64,000 nucleotides of DNA from Hydrotalea sandarakina (GTDB taxonomy: Bacteria > Bacteroidota > Bacteroidia > Chitinophagales > Chitinophagaceae), in NCBI RefSeq assembly GCF_003254115.1, contig NZ_QKZV01000005.1:128674-192673 (forward strand). Reading direction: 5' to 3'. The notes beneath the pieces are model-generated. The model was not told the origin of the DNA. It saw nothing but the letters and a program-made list of their open reading frames with translations, and ran no database searches. The position numbers and the translations under genes were made by a program. Shown here in pieces: positions 35,117 to 44,132 of the stretch; position 1 is the first letter of the stretch, and every line of letters begins with the position of its first letter.

Positions 35117-36847
35117 CTACAATGCTTCCATTTGTGCATCCACAAATTCCATTAAAGTTTTAATATGCGCCGGCGACAAATTAAATTGTAAACCTGCAGC
35201 CGCATATAGTTCAGGTAAAGTTTTGGTGCCGCCTAAACTTAAAGCACGCATATAATTTTGTAAAGCCTGCTCAGGGTTTTGTATGTATTGCATCCATAAA
35301 CCAATAGCACCCAATTGTGCAATTCCATATTCAATATAATAAAATGGCACTTCAAATAAATGCAATTGTCTTTGCCAGCCAATAGCACGGTAAGCATCTA
35401 AACCTGTATAATCAATGGCATCAGTTGAAAACTCTTTTAAAATGCGCATCCAATTATCGGTGCGTTCTTCAACAGTATGGTTTGGATTTTCGTATACCCA
35501 ATGTTGAAATTTATCAATAATAGCAATCCAAGGGAAAATAGTAATGGTACGTTCTAACTGATGTGCTTTTGCACGTTTCAAATCGGCCTCGTTATCAAAG
35601 AACGTATCCCAATGGCTCATTGAAAATAGTTCCATACTCATACTCGCAACCTCTGCAATTTCCATGGGGTATTCTTTAAATGCAGATAAAGGTAAATGGT
35701 GTGCTAAAAACGAGTGAATGGCATGTCCACCCTCATGCACCATAGTAGTAACATCACTCATTTGTCCGGCAGCATTCATAAAAATAAAAGGTGCGCCACT
35801 TTCAGCTAAAGGACAATTATACCCGCCGGGTGCTTTGCCTTTGCGACTTTCTAAATCGAAGTGGTGTAATTGATCCATTTTTACTAAACAATCCGCAAAA
35901 AAGGGATTCATTTTACGAAAGCAAGCTTCTGTTTTTTCCAGTAATTCTTTTCCGGTTTTAAATGGTCGCAGCGGTTGTGTACCTGCCGGTTCTGCTTCTG
36001 TATCCCAAGGGCGTAAAGTATCTAAACCCAATTGTTGCCTTTTCTTTTCATAAATTTTATTGACAATGGGTAACACATGTAATTTCACTGCTTCGTGAAA
36101 CTGAAAACAATCTTCTTTTGTATAGTCAAAGCGACCTAATTCAACAAATTTATAATCGCGGTAATTGGCAAAACCTGCATTGAGTGCCACTTGATGGCGC
36201 TTTTGAATCAGTTGACTATATAACTGATGCATGGCATCTTTATCTTGCAACCTTCTTTCCTGAATTTTTCGATAAACAGATTCCCGCACAGAACGATCAC
36301 TGCTTTCTAAAAACTGTGCAGCCTGTTGCAAAGTATATTCACGGCCATCCACTTCTACCGTCATTTTTCCGGCAATAACCCCATATTGTTGTTGCAATAC
36401 TCCTAATTCAGCCTGAATGGGAATATTGGCTTCGCGAAACAACTCAATATTTTTCTTAACGGAACGTAAGTAGGTGAAATATTGCTTTTGATCTAATTCA
36501 TTAACAAAGGGTGAATTAATTAATTTTTTATTCAACGCATCGGCATAAGGCTGAATTTTGGGTTGAATTTCCATTACAAAAAAATTGTAAGCCTCTTCTA
36601 ATGCAGGATTGGTAGTATCGCAAGTCATTTTAATTTGTCGCCAGCAGGCATCTTCACTTACTACTGCTTCTAATTCACTAACATCGCGAAGCCAATCTTC
36701 CAACTCAGCTACATTATTAATGGAACGTTCTTTTAGGTTTACAAAATATGGTTCTAATAACTCCCAGGTAGTAACCGTAAAATCGGCGGGTAAAAAATGG
36801 CGGGGTAACTTTTCAATATTTGCATTGGCAACTATCGTTTCCTGCAT
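35117..36847 (-). CDS. M3-family oligoendopeptidase (PepF-like)
   Basis: The 576-residue protein is a zinc metallopeptidase that cleaves short peptides in the cytoplasm. The HExxH motif is visible as VHEGGHAIHSFLAHH near residue 370, and a downstream glutamate in the segment EYPMEIAEVASMSMELFS completes the zinc site. The long helical N-terminal region is typical of M3 enzymes. The ATG at 36847 is preferred: the frame runs on to 36940, but a full -7 box at 36923-36930 would lie inside that extension. It is transcribed divergently from mutL. Confidence 0.9.
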   Translation of the reverse strand: MQETIVANANIEKLPRHFLPADFTVTTWELLEPYFVNLKERSINNVAELEDWLRDVSELEAVVSEDACWRQIKMTCDTTNPALEEAYNFFVMEIQPKIQPYADALNKKLINSPFVNELDQKQYFTYLRSVKKNIELFREANIPIQAELGVLQQQYGVIAGKMTVEVDGREYTLQQAAQFLESSDRSVRESVYRKIQERRLQDKDAMHQLYSQLIQKRHQVALNAGFANYRDYKFVELGRFDYTKEDCFQFHEAVKLHVLPIVNKIYEKKRQQLGLDTLRPWDTEAEPAGTQPLRPFKTGKELLEKTEACFRKMNPFFADCLVKMDQLHHFDLESRKGKAPGGYNCPLAESGAPFIFMNAAGQMSDVTTMVHEGGHAIHSFLAHHLPLSAFKEYPMEIAEVASMSMELFSMSHWDTFFDNEADLKRAKAHQLERTITIFPWIAIIDKFQHWVYENPNHTVEERTDNWMRILKEFSTDAIDYTGLDAYRAIGWQRQLHLFEVPFYYIEYGIAQLGAIGLWMQYIQNPEQALQNYMRALSLGGTKTLPELYAAAGLQFNLSPAHIKTLMEFVDAQMEAL

Positions 36848-36922
36848 ACATAAATTGTTTAAATGATAAAATTGATGACCCAGTGCTTTATAATCAACAA
36901 AGCCTGTTAATAAAAAGGTGCA

Positions 36923-36930
36923 CAAAGGTA
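36923..36930 (-). promoter_or_regulatory. Candidate -7 box of the oligoendopeptidase gene
   Basis: On the minus strand this reads TACCTTTG (TAnnTTTG). A start site near 36916 gives a leader of about 70 bases before the ATG at 36847 and excludes an upstream start at 36940. No good -33 element was seen. Confidence 0.4.
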
Positions 36931-36995
36931 CCAAAAACATGGGTGATGGCTGCTAAATAAAGTTTAATTTTACCGCTTCAAAATGTTGAAGTGTT

Positions 36996-38840
36996 GTGAG
37001 CGATAAAATACAATTGTTACCCGATAATATTGCCAATCAAATAGCCGCCGGTGAAGTAATTCAAAGGCCCGGAAGTGCCGTAAAAGAATTGTTGGAAAAT
37101 GCCGTAGATGCCGGTGCAACAAAAATTCAATTGATTGTACAAGATGCCGGCAAAAGTTTAATTCAGGTAATTGATAATGGCAGTGGTATGAGCGAAACTG
37201 ATGCACGTATGGCATTTGAACGGCATGCCACCAGTAAAATCAGAGCCATTGATGATTTATTTCATATAAAAACAATGGGTTTTAGAGGCGAAGCATTGGC
37301 CTCCATTGCCGCTGTAGCGCAAGTTGAAATTAAAACCCGCCAACCCGAAAGTGAATTTGGCACTTATTTGTGCATAGAAAACAGTAAAGTGTTACAGCAA
37401 GAACCTTGTGCTTGTAATCCGGGCACCAGCATTAGCATGAAGAATTTGTTTTTTAATGTGCCGGCTCGAAGAAATTTTTTAAAAAGCAATGCTGCAGAAA
37501 TGCGTCATATTATTGATGAGTTTATTCGAGTAGCAATGGCATTTCCGCAAATATTTTTCAGTTTAACGCATAACGGTCAGGAAGTTTTTCATTTGGAAGC
37601 GGGTTCATTAAAACAGCGAATAGTGCAGGTTTTGGGTAATCAATACAACGCCAAATTAGTTGCTGTTAAAGAAGAAACCGACTATCTTAACGTGTATGGC
37701 TTTGTGGGAAAACCGGATACAGCCAAAAAAACGCGTGGCGATCAATATTTTTTTGTAAATAATCGCTTTATTAAAAGCGCCTATTTAAACCATGCTGTAA
37801 GCGCTGCATTTGAAAATTTAATTGCGAAAGACAGTTATCCAACTTATGTATTGTATATTGATGTGGACCCCTCACAAGTTGATATTAATGTACACCCTAC
37901 TAAACAGGAAATTAAGTTTGAAGATGAAAAAATTATTTATGCTTTTGTGCAAGCAGCAGTAAAACATGCATTGGCACAATTTAGTATTGCACCTTCATTG
38001 GATTTTTCTTTGAATGCAGATATACAGCAATTGGATGCCGTTAGTAAGCCAATGACACAAGAGCAAAAACAACAAACCCAAGCTTCCAACTTATACAAAA
38101 CCTTTACCCAAAAGCATCAGGCACATTTTATTGAAAAAGACAAGAACAGTGAATTAAAAAACTGGCGGTCATTTTTTGAAACTACTGAGGCTTTGCCTAT
38201 TGATATTGGCGGCGCAGATACCTCTTTATGGCAACCGGCACCAGAAAAAAAACACATCTTTAATCCTTTACCCGAAGCAACCTTAGTGCAATTGCATCAA
38301 ACCTATATTATTGTGCCCACTGATAGTGGTTTTGTATTACTACACCAACAACTGGCACATGAACGCATATTGTACGAAAAATTTCAAACAGCCATGCACC
38401 TAAAACCTATACCGGTGCAGCAAAGCATGTTTCCTTCTACTATTGAATTATCAGCAGCCGATGCTACCCTTTTAAGTGAATTGATACCTGAGTTGCTAAA
38501 AATTGGTTTTCAATTAGAAGCTTTTGGCAATAATACTTTTGTGATACAAGGAACACCTGCCGATGTAGTACAAGGAAATGAAAAATTAGCCATTGAATTG
38601 TTGATTGAACAGTTTAAACATTTTAGCAGCGATGTAAAATTCAGCAAACGTGAAAAATTAATCCGTTGCATGAGTCGCCAACAAGCCATTAAGGCCGGCA
38701 AAACTTTATCGCAAAGCGAAATGCAACAACTTATAAGCGACTTGCTGCAGTGTGCAACACCTAACTATACCATTAATGGCAGTCCCACTTTTTTAGAATT
38801 TAAAGAAGATTACTTAGACAGAATGTTTGGAAAAAATTAA
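36996..38840 (+). CDS. mutL: DNA mismatch repair protein MutL with altered endonuclease motif
   Basis: MutL couples mismatch recognition by MutS to strand removal. The 614-residue protein has an intact N-terminal GHKL ATPase: IANQIAAGEVIQRPGSAVKELLENAVDAG (E and D of motif I), DNGSGM, and GFRGEALASI. The C-terminal domain has the family fold, but the nuclease motif DQHA(x)2E(x)4E reads H450-Q-Q-L-A-H-E-R-I-L-Y-E, and the later CPHGRPT motif reads TINGSPT. The start is GTG at 36996; no ATG is near, and a CTTCAA/TTGAAG inverted repeat lies just before it. Confidence 0.94.
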   Translation: MSDKIQLLPDNIANQIAAGEVIQRPGSAVKELLENAVDAGATKIQLIVQDAGKSLIQVIDNGSGMSETDARMAFERHATSKIRAIDDLFHIKTMGFRGEALASIAAVAQVEIKTRQPESEFGTYLCIENSKVLQQEPCACNPGTSISMKNLFFNVPARRNFLKSNAAEMRHIIDEFIRVAMAFPQIFFSLTHNGQEVFHLEAGSLKQRIVQVLGNQYNAKLVAVKEETDYLNVYGFVGKPDTAKKTRGDQYFFVNNRFIKSAYLNHAVSAAFENLIAKDSYPTYVLYIDVDPSQVDINVHPTKQEIKFEDEKIIYAFVQAAVKHALAQFSIAPSLDFSLNADIQQLDAVSKPMTQEQKQQTQASNLYKTFTQKHQAHFIEKDKNSELKNWRSFFETTEALPIDIGGADTSLWQPAPEKKHIFNPLPEATLVQLHQTYIIVPTDSGFVLLHQQLAHERILYEKFQTAMHLKPIPVQQSMFPSTIELSAADATLLSELIPELLKIGFQLEAFGNNTFVIQGTPADVVQGNEKLAIELLIEQFKHFSSDVKFSKREKLIRCMSRQQAIKAGKTLSQSEMQQLISDLLQCATPNYTINGSPTFLEFKEDYLDRMFGKN

Positions 38841-38902
38841 TTACACCATTTTTGGAAAATTAGCAGCAGTGAAAACAATTAACTGCTTCCTTGAAAAATG
38901 TG

Positions 38903-39661
38903 TTATGAAACAAAGGTTTCATGAAAACTTTTTCTAAATGCTTTTTTCTGCATCATCAATAATAATACAACAACTAACAAAGCCCAAGCGGCTGCCAATA
39001 ACCAAGTGCTACCTGCATGCTCTACCCTATTCTCAGTGGTAATAAAACTTGCAATTGTTTGATAAGCTAAATTAGCCCCCCAATGTATTCCTAATGCGGG
39101 CCACAATGAATGTGAAAGCCGGATAGTAATGGCCAAAGCAATTCCTAACAAAAAAAGATAACTCAAAACTGCCCAACCATCATTCAACCGCCAAATATGA
39201 TTCAGCACAAAAACAATTGCCGAAAGCAATACCCAATGCCAAGACTTTAAAAATGAAAAATGAACATACCAATAACCACGAGTTAATATATCTTCTGCTA
39301 AAGAAGGAATAAAAGTAATGAGCATGATTTGAGGCAGTTGCATCATCCATTGTTGCCATACCTGCATTTTCGTTATTGTTTCAAATTGAAACAGTATGGA
39401 TGCCAACCACGATAAACTAAAAAATAAAATACCAATGCATAACCCTATTACCAAAAACAACCAACGATGTTTTATTTTACCCAATCCATACCCTTCCCAT
39501 CCCTTCCATCCTTGCATACGAGCAATAATATATGCACCTACTAATACCAGTGTTTTAAAAACAGCTGAAATCCAAAAGGAATTAAAAAATTCAGGAAAAT
39601 GGTATAAAAAAAACAGCACAACAAACCCTGCAGCAAATGAAAAAAATGATTTAAGCGTCAT
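38903..39661 (-). CDS. CPBP-family intramembrane glutamic protease-like protein
   Basis: The 252-residue protein has about eight hydrophobic segments. The CPBP (Abi/Rce1-like) motifs are present: SLAEDILTRGYWY, FVLNHIWRL, and HWGANLAYQ. The first motif normally has two consecutive glutamates; here it is E-D with the arginine retained. Members cleave within the membrane or assist bacteriocin and prenyl-protein handling; the substrate is unknown here. It is convergent with mutL, with no clear terminator between them. Confidence 0.82.
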   Translation of the reverse strand: MTLKSFFSFAAGFVVLFFLYHFPEFFNSFWISAVFKTLVLVGAYIIARMQGWKGWEGYGLGKIKHRWLFLVIGLCIGILFFSLSWLASILFQFETITKMQVWQQWMMQLPQIMLITFIPSLAEDILTRGYWYVHFSFLKSWHWVLLSAIVFVLNHIWRLNDGWAVLSYLFLLGIALAITIRLSHSLWPALGIHWGANLAYQTIASFITTENRVEHAGSTWLLAAAWALLVVVLLLMMQKKAFRKSFHETFVS

Positions 39662-39751
39662 GCAATTTTTTTGAAAAATAATGTTTGAAATATTTGGCTG
39701 GCATTCATCCTTTTCAAATTTTCTACAATGAAAAAAATGAATGAAAATGCA

Positions 39752-41113
39752 TTAATTAGATTGAATGTACGCAGTTAAATATTTTTCAACTACATTTCTA
39801 ACTGCAGCGGCACTGCTAACATGGTTGTTCACCAAAACTGAAAATATAATAGGCTTTCCACTTGCTGTAGTTACAAAGCCGCTAATTGAAACATGATTAC
39901 TTAATGTTCCTGTTTTAGCTAATAAGTTACCTGCAAAATTTTTATAATGACCACTAAGTGTTCCCGCATTAGCCGTTGGCAAAATAGCAGCAATACGGGC
40001 CATACCAAAGTTGGTTTTCATTTGTTGCAAAACGGCCACCAAATCGGCAGGGGTAATTAAATTATAACGGCTTAAGCCACTGCCATCAACCCATTTGGGT
40101 TTTTGAGGCAAAGCAGCAAAATCTGATTCTAATAATTTCGCAATAATTTTTTTATCATTCATTTCACCTAATAACTCATTGCTTACCATTAATAGGCTTT
40201 GTTCAGCAAAGAAATTATCACTGCGATGCATCATAATTTTCAGCATGCTGTCGGTAGCCTGCGATTTTACTGTTTGCACATCCGGCAAACGATTCAATTT
40301 GAAATTAGCTTCACTAACAGATACATGTAAAGTATCAGACAATAGTTGCGACAATAAGTTTTTTTGTTGGGTAAAAAACGGCACTTGCAAATCCCTTATT
40401 TCTTTATAAGCTGGAAGCATTTCAAAGCTGTTATCGCCAATGCCACGTTTAATGGTATAAAAACGAGAATTGATACGGTAAGGATTTGAAATATTATTTT
40501 GAAAATAAGCCGGCATTACTTTTTTATACGCAAATGTGGCAACGTTACCGTAAATAGGCATACAGGAACGTTCAGCCATATAATCTTCCGTATAATCGTC
40601 CCATGCCCAACCGGCGCCTAAGGCTGCATCCTTCCAATTTTGTGTAGTTATAACAATCTTTTTTTGTTGTTTTAAAAAATTGAATGCTGGCTGTACAGGG
40701 AAATCTGATAACAAAAAAGTAGGATCACCATTAGGTTCCAGCTCAATAGAATCATTCCCTTTGTTTACATATCGAAATGCGGTTAAACTATCACCCAAAT
40801 AACGCATGGCGGCATAGCAGGTTAATAACTTCATATTACTTGCCGGAATAAAGTATTTATCAGCCTGGTATTGCACTAAATTATTGCCGTTTGATGCATC
40901 AGCTATGCAAATACCCACTTGAGCTCCTTTTAATGCAGCATTGTTTAACAAAGAATCAATGGTAAAAACCGGATTGACTACATTATTGACTACATTGGTT
41001 GAATTGCTAATTAAAGGACTAACCGGTTTTGCTTGAATTTTTTTATGTGTTACACATGCAAAAAAAGTAATGGCAGCAAAACTGAGTGTAATTAATGTTT
41101 TAATTTTTTGCAT
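39752..41113 (-). CDS. dacB: D-alanyl-D-alanine carboxypeptidase/endopeptidase (PBP4 class)
   Basis: This 453-residue class C penicillin-binding protein trims and cuts peptidoglycan cross-links in the periplasm. A lipoprotein-type signal ends at Cys20 (FFACVTHKK). The three active-site motifs are intact: S92-N-M-K95 in FIPASNMKLLT, S-D-N in MHRSDNFFAEQ, and K-T-G in LLAKTGTLSNHVS. It also has the typical large insert between the first two motifs. The start at 41113 is set by the signal peptide; the frame runs on upstream into the arginase-fold gene. It starts 28 bases after that gene. Confidence 0.92.
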   Translation of the reverse strand: MQKIKTLITLSFAAITFFACVTHKKIQAKPVSPLISNSTNVVNNVVNPVFTIDSLLNNAALKGAQVGICIADASNGNNLVQYQADKYFIPASNMKLLTCYAAMRYLGDSLTAFRYVNKGNDSIELEPNGDPTFLLSDFPVQPAFNFLKQQKKIVITTQNWKDAALGAGWAWDDYTEDYMAERSCMPIYGNVATFAYKKVMPAYFQNNISNPYRINSRFYTIKRGIGDNSFEMLPAYKEIRDLQVPFFTQQKNLLSQLLSDTLHVSVSEANFKLNRLPDVQTVKSQATDSMLKIMMHRSDNFFAEQSLLMVSNELLGEMNDKKIIAKLLESDFAALPQKPKWVDGSGLSRYNLITPADLVAVLQQMKTNFGMARIAAILPTANAGTLSGHYKNFAGNLLAKTGTLSNHVSISGFVTTASGKPIIFSVLVNNHVSSAAAVRNVVEKYLTAYIQSN

Positions 41114-41141
41114 AGCATACAAAATTTGGTATTGAATAGTG

Positions 41142-42278
41142 TTATATTCTTTCAGCATAACGCAACCAACGTTCCGGTATTTCATCGGTGCATGCTAATA
41201 TATAATCAGTTTTACTGCAAGGAATAAATTTACCATCGTAAGCTTGCATCCACCAACGACCTGTTTTTTTGCTTTGCAAGAAGACTGTATCAAATTCAGC
41301 GAAAGCTAAGTGATATTGTTTAAAATTTTCAGATTCATTGAAATCAGATTCATGCCTGCTTTTCAATATACCATCTAACAAATACCACAACATGTGTGCA
41401 ATTTGTTTGGCGGTTAAATTGTGAATATCGTTAGCTACATTATATCCAAAAACACCAACTACTTTAACGGAATTACTCATGCCTGCAAATTGCATCAGGC
41501 TGCAAGCCTCTTCGCCGGTAAAGCCATTTGGGGTAAGCCAATTGGCCGGGGCATGTGCATATTGAATGGCAGAAATATCGAATGTAAATAATGCTGCGGT
41601 TCTTATAATGGGTTCCATTTCATTCAAATCTTCTTTGCTCTTGCCTACCCGCACACAATCAAATCTTAGCTTGTCAATGGTTTGAAGCATGTTAGGATGT
41701 GTTAAATAGCTTTGAAAACCAATATGGCTGTAATGCTTTAAATAATTAGGCTCTTCTGTAAGCATTTGAATGAGGAAATGATCGGCCGGCGCAGGCGAAT
41801 CCATATTTAAATCAATTACCGCATCAACAGAAACTGCTTCAATAATGGTTTCAGTTTCGGCATAAGCTTGATATAAGCCAAGGGTTTGGTCGTGTGAGCC
41901 CCCTATTACAACAACTTTTTTGCCTGCAGCAATCATTTCCTTCACAACAGTTTTTAAAGCTGCATAGGAATCGGCCAATGTTGCACCAATTTTAACGTTA
42001 CCTAAATCGGCCAGTTTAACCTCTTTATGCCAATAAAATAAAGGATAAAAAGCTTCTCTGATGGCATCTGCACTTGAATGATTACTATGAATACCGGCGC
42101 CACGCATATCATTACAACCAATGATAACTAAATCTGCATTTTCAATTTCCGGCAAAGCCCCATCAGCAACATACATATCTATTTGGCCGCCAATGTGGGT
42201 TTCAGCAAATGATTGTTCGTTGGCAATGGTATGTATGGGTACAGGTTCTAAAAATTCTAATAAACTTTCCAAATTCAT
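41142..42278 (-). CDS. Arginase/formimidoylglutamase-fold protein with degraded metal site
   Basis: The 378-residue protein has the ureohydrolase fold: VVVIGGSHDQTLG at about residues 122-134, then VDAVIDLNMD, then FTFDISAIQYAHAP. In active enzymes the second motif is DAHxD and the third S-F-D-x-D; here His is replaced by Val154 and the second Asp by Ser236. His129 of the first motif is kept. Two of six expected manganese ligands are thus lost, so hydrolysis of formiminoglutamate or arginine is doubtful. Divergent members of this kind are often annotated formimidoylglutamase in Bacteroidota. No other histidine-degradation gene is present. Confidence 0.75.
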   Translation of the reverse strand: MNLESLLEFLEPVPIHTIANEQSFAETHIGGQIDMYVADGALPEIENADLVIIGCNDMRGAGIHSNHSSADAIREAFYPLFYWHKEVKLADLGNVKIGATLADSYAALKTVVKEMIAAGKKVVVIGGSHDQTLGLYQAYAETETIIEAVSVDAVIDLNMDSPAPADHFLIQMLTEEPNYLKHYSHIGFQSYLTHPNMLQTIDKLRFDCVRVGKSKEDLNEMEPIIRTAALFTFDISAIQYAHAPANWLTPNGFTGEEACSLMQFAGMSNSVKVVGVFGYNVANDIHNLTAKQIAHMLWYLLDGILKSRHESDFNESENFKQYHLAFAEFDTVFLQSKKTGRWWMQAYDGKFIPCSKTDYILACTDEIPERWLRYAERI

Positions 42279-42343
42279 GGCCTATATTTTTAACAAACAT
42301 ACATTATTGTGCGTTATGTTTTAACCCCATATTAACCCACAGG

Positions 42344-42376
42344 TTGCAAAAACCCAGGGCTAAGGTTTTATATTTG
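42344..42376 (+). promoter_or_regulatory. batD promoter, close to the start codon
   Basis: TTG at 42344-42346 and TATATTTG at 42369-42376 (exact -7 consensus) are 22 bases apart. Transcription would start near 42383, giving a leader of only a few bases before the ATG at 42387. Confidence 0.55.
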
Positions 42377-42386
42377 TTTGGCACTT

Positions 42387-44132
42387 ATGCGTTATGTATT
42401 TAAATATAGTTTGCCTATTGTATTAATTTTACTCTTACCGATTTCATTGCTGGCTCAAAGTACTTTTGAAATTAATACACCCTATAATACCATTGGCCTG
42501 CAAGAAACGCTACAGGTAAGTTATACTTATAAAGGCGAAGCAAGTATGAACAATTGGGTAGCACCGGTTTTCAACAATTGGCGTATTATCTCAGGTCCTT
42601 TTTTTCAAATACAACATGTTTCCATAAATGGCAATCAAAAAACAGAAACTACTATTAGCTATGAATTACAACCTTTAAAAACCGGGAATATTGAAATTCC
42701 GGCCGGGGAGCTACACCTTTCGTCAACCAACATCCGTTGCAAGCCCATAACTATTTTAGTACAAAAAAATGTTCCCGCCGGAAGGCGACAACAATCGGGC
42801 TTACAAATGCCCGGTGGCTTTTTTGAAAGCGATGTTACGGATGAGCCAACTGAAACAGAACGTAATGCCATTGTATCACCAGGTGAAGATGTGGCCAAAA
42901 AAATGAAGGATAATATTTTTATTCGGGTTGAAACCAGTAAAACAAATTGTGTAGTAGGAGAGCCTGTTTTAGTAACATACACTTTGTACAGCCGTTTGCG
43001 TACTTCTTCAAAATTAGTACAACAACCCGTTTTTAATGGATGTACTGTTTATGAAATGACAACGCAAGATTTACGTTCGGAAACAAAATTATTGAATGGC
43101 AAAAAATACAGTACTTATATTATTCGAAAAGTACAATTAATACCACTAACTGCCGGCACCATAAATTTAGGAATAGCAAAAGTTGAGAACACCGTAAATT
43201 TTTATCGGGTAAATAACAATACCATACAACAAACATTTGAATACAGCAGCATTTGCAGTAGTGAACCTGCTGAAATTAATGTAACAAATCTGCCAACCTA
43301 TAAAGGAACTGCCAATTTTAGCGGTGCCATTGGAAATTTTACAATTAATGCAAGAGTGGATAAAAAAACTGATACGGCCGGTGATGTTAATAAATTAATT
43401 ATTGAAGTAACCGGATCGGGTAATTTTTCATCTGTTACTTTACCGCAAGTACAGTGGCCTAAAGGCGTTGAGCACTTTAATAGCTCAGAAGAAACCGACG
43501 TAAACAAACTAATATATCCTGCTGCAGGCACTAAAACTTTCACTATCCCTTTTACTTGTAAACAACAAGGCACTACCGTTATACCTGCCATTCATTATAA
43601 TTTTTACAATACAGAAACAGGCAGTTACACAACTATTGAAACTACCCCTATTGAAATAAAAGTGAATCCGCCTTTAAAAAACTTTATTAATCCGGACCTA
43701 TATTCAGAAGGAAACACCAACAGCCGATATATTTGGATTATACCCGGCATTGGACTGATATTAGCCATAGGCTGGTGGATTTTTTACAAAAAAGAAAAAA
43801 ATACTAAACCAAATGTAATCAGTAACAATAATGTGATTAATATTAAAACCGATATTCAACAAGCGAATGCAGTTACGCCTAACAACTTAATAGAGCCTGC
43901 CAAACCCGAAAGTATTTACGAATTGCTAACTATTCCGGATGATATTGCCTTTTTTAAGGCAGTAATTAGTATGCTGGAAAAGGAAATAAGTATTGAAAAA
44001 GACAACGGCAGAAAAGAAGCGCTGCAAGAATTATGTGCAGCATGCAATAGTGCTTTATATGCTCCTCAAAGCAATGCCAATAGGTACGATGTAGCCGAAC
44101 AGCTAAAAATTTTATTTATTCATCCGGCGTAA
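42387..44132 (+). CDS. batD: BatD-family membrane protein
   Basis: The 581-residue protein has a signal peptide (to about residue 24, ending SLLAQS), a large beta-rich extracytoplasmic region starting FEINTPYNTIGLQETLQVSY, and a single membrane segment near residues 450-470 (YIWIIPGIGLILAIGWWIFY) with a cytoplasmic tail. The pattern and the repeated beta-sandwich parts (NFSSVTLPQVQWPKGVEHF) match BatD, the oxygen-tolerance protein. It normally follows batC, which here is at 2189. It has its own promoter and overlaps the convergent response-regulator gene by 17 bases. Confidence 0.82.
   Translation: MRYVFKYSLPIVLILLLPISLLAQSTFEINTPYNTIGLQETLQVSYTYKGEASMNNWVAPVFNNWRIISGPFFQIQHVSINGNQKTETTISYELQPLKTGNIEIPAGELHLSSTNIRCKPITILVQKNVPAGRRQQSGLQMPGGFFESDVTDEPTETERNAIVSPGEDVAKKMKDNIFIRVETSKTNCVVGEPVLVTYTLYSRLRTSSKLVQQPVFNGCTVYEMTTQDLRSETKLLNGKKYSTYIIRKVQLIPLTAGTINLGIAKVENTVNFYRVNNNTIQQTFEYSSICSSEPAEINVTNLPTYKGTANFSGAIGNFTINARVDKKTDTAGDVNKLIIEVTGSGNFSSVTLPQVQWPKGVEHFNSSEETDVNKLIYPAAGTKTFTIPFTCKQQGTTVIPAIHYNFYNTETGSYTTIETTPIEIKVNPPLKNFINPDLYSEGNTNSRYIWIIPGIGLILAIGWWIFYKKEKNTKPNVISNNNVINIKTDIQQANAVTPNNLIEPAKPESIYELLTIPDDIAFFKAVISMLEKEISIEKDNGRKEALQELCAACNSALYAPQSNANRYDVAEQLKILFIHPA

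Noticed and set aside
36848-36940. Longer start for the oligoendopeptidase
   Set aside because: A consensus -7 box lies inside the extension and the shorter start fits family length.
38905-38922. 7-bp inverted repeat (ATGAAAC/GTTTCAT) at the end of the CPBP gene
   Set aside because: There is no T-run after it on the relevant strand and it overlaps the coding end, so it is too weak to call a terminator.
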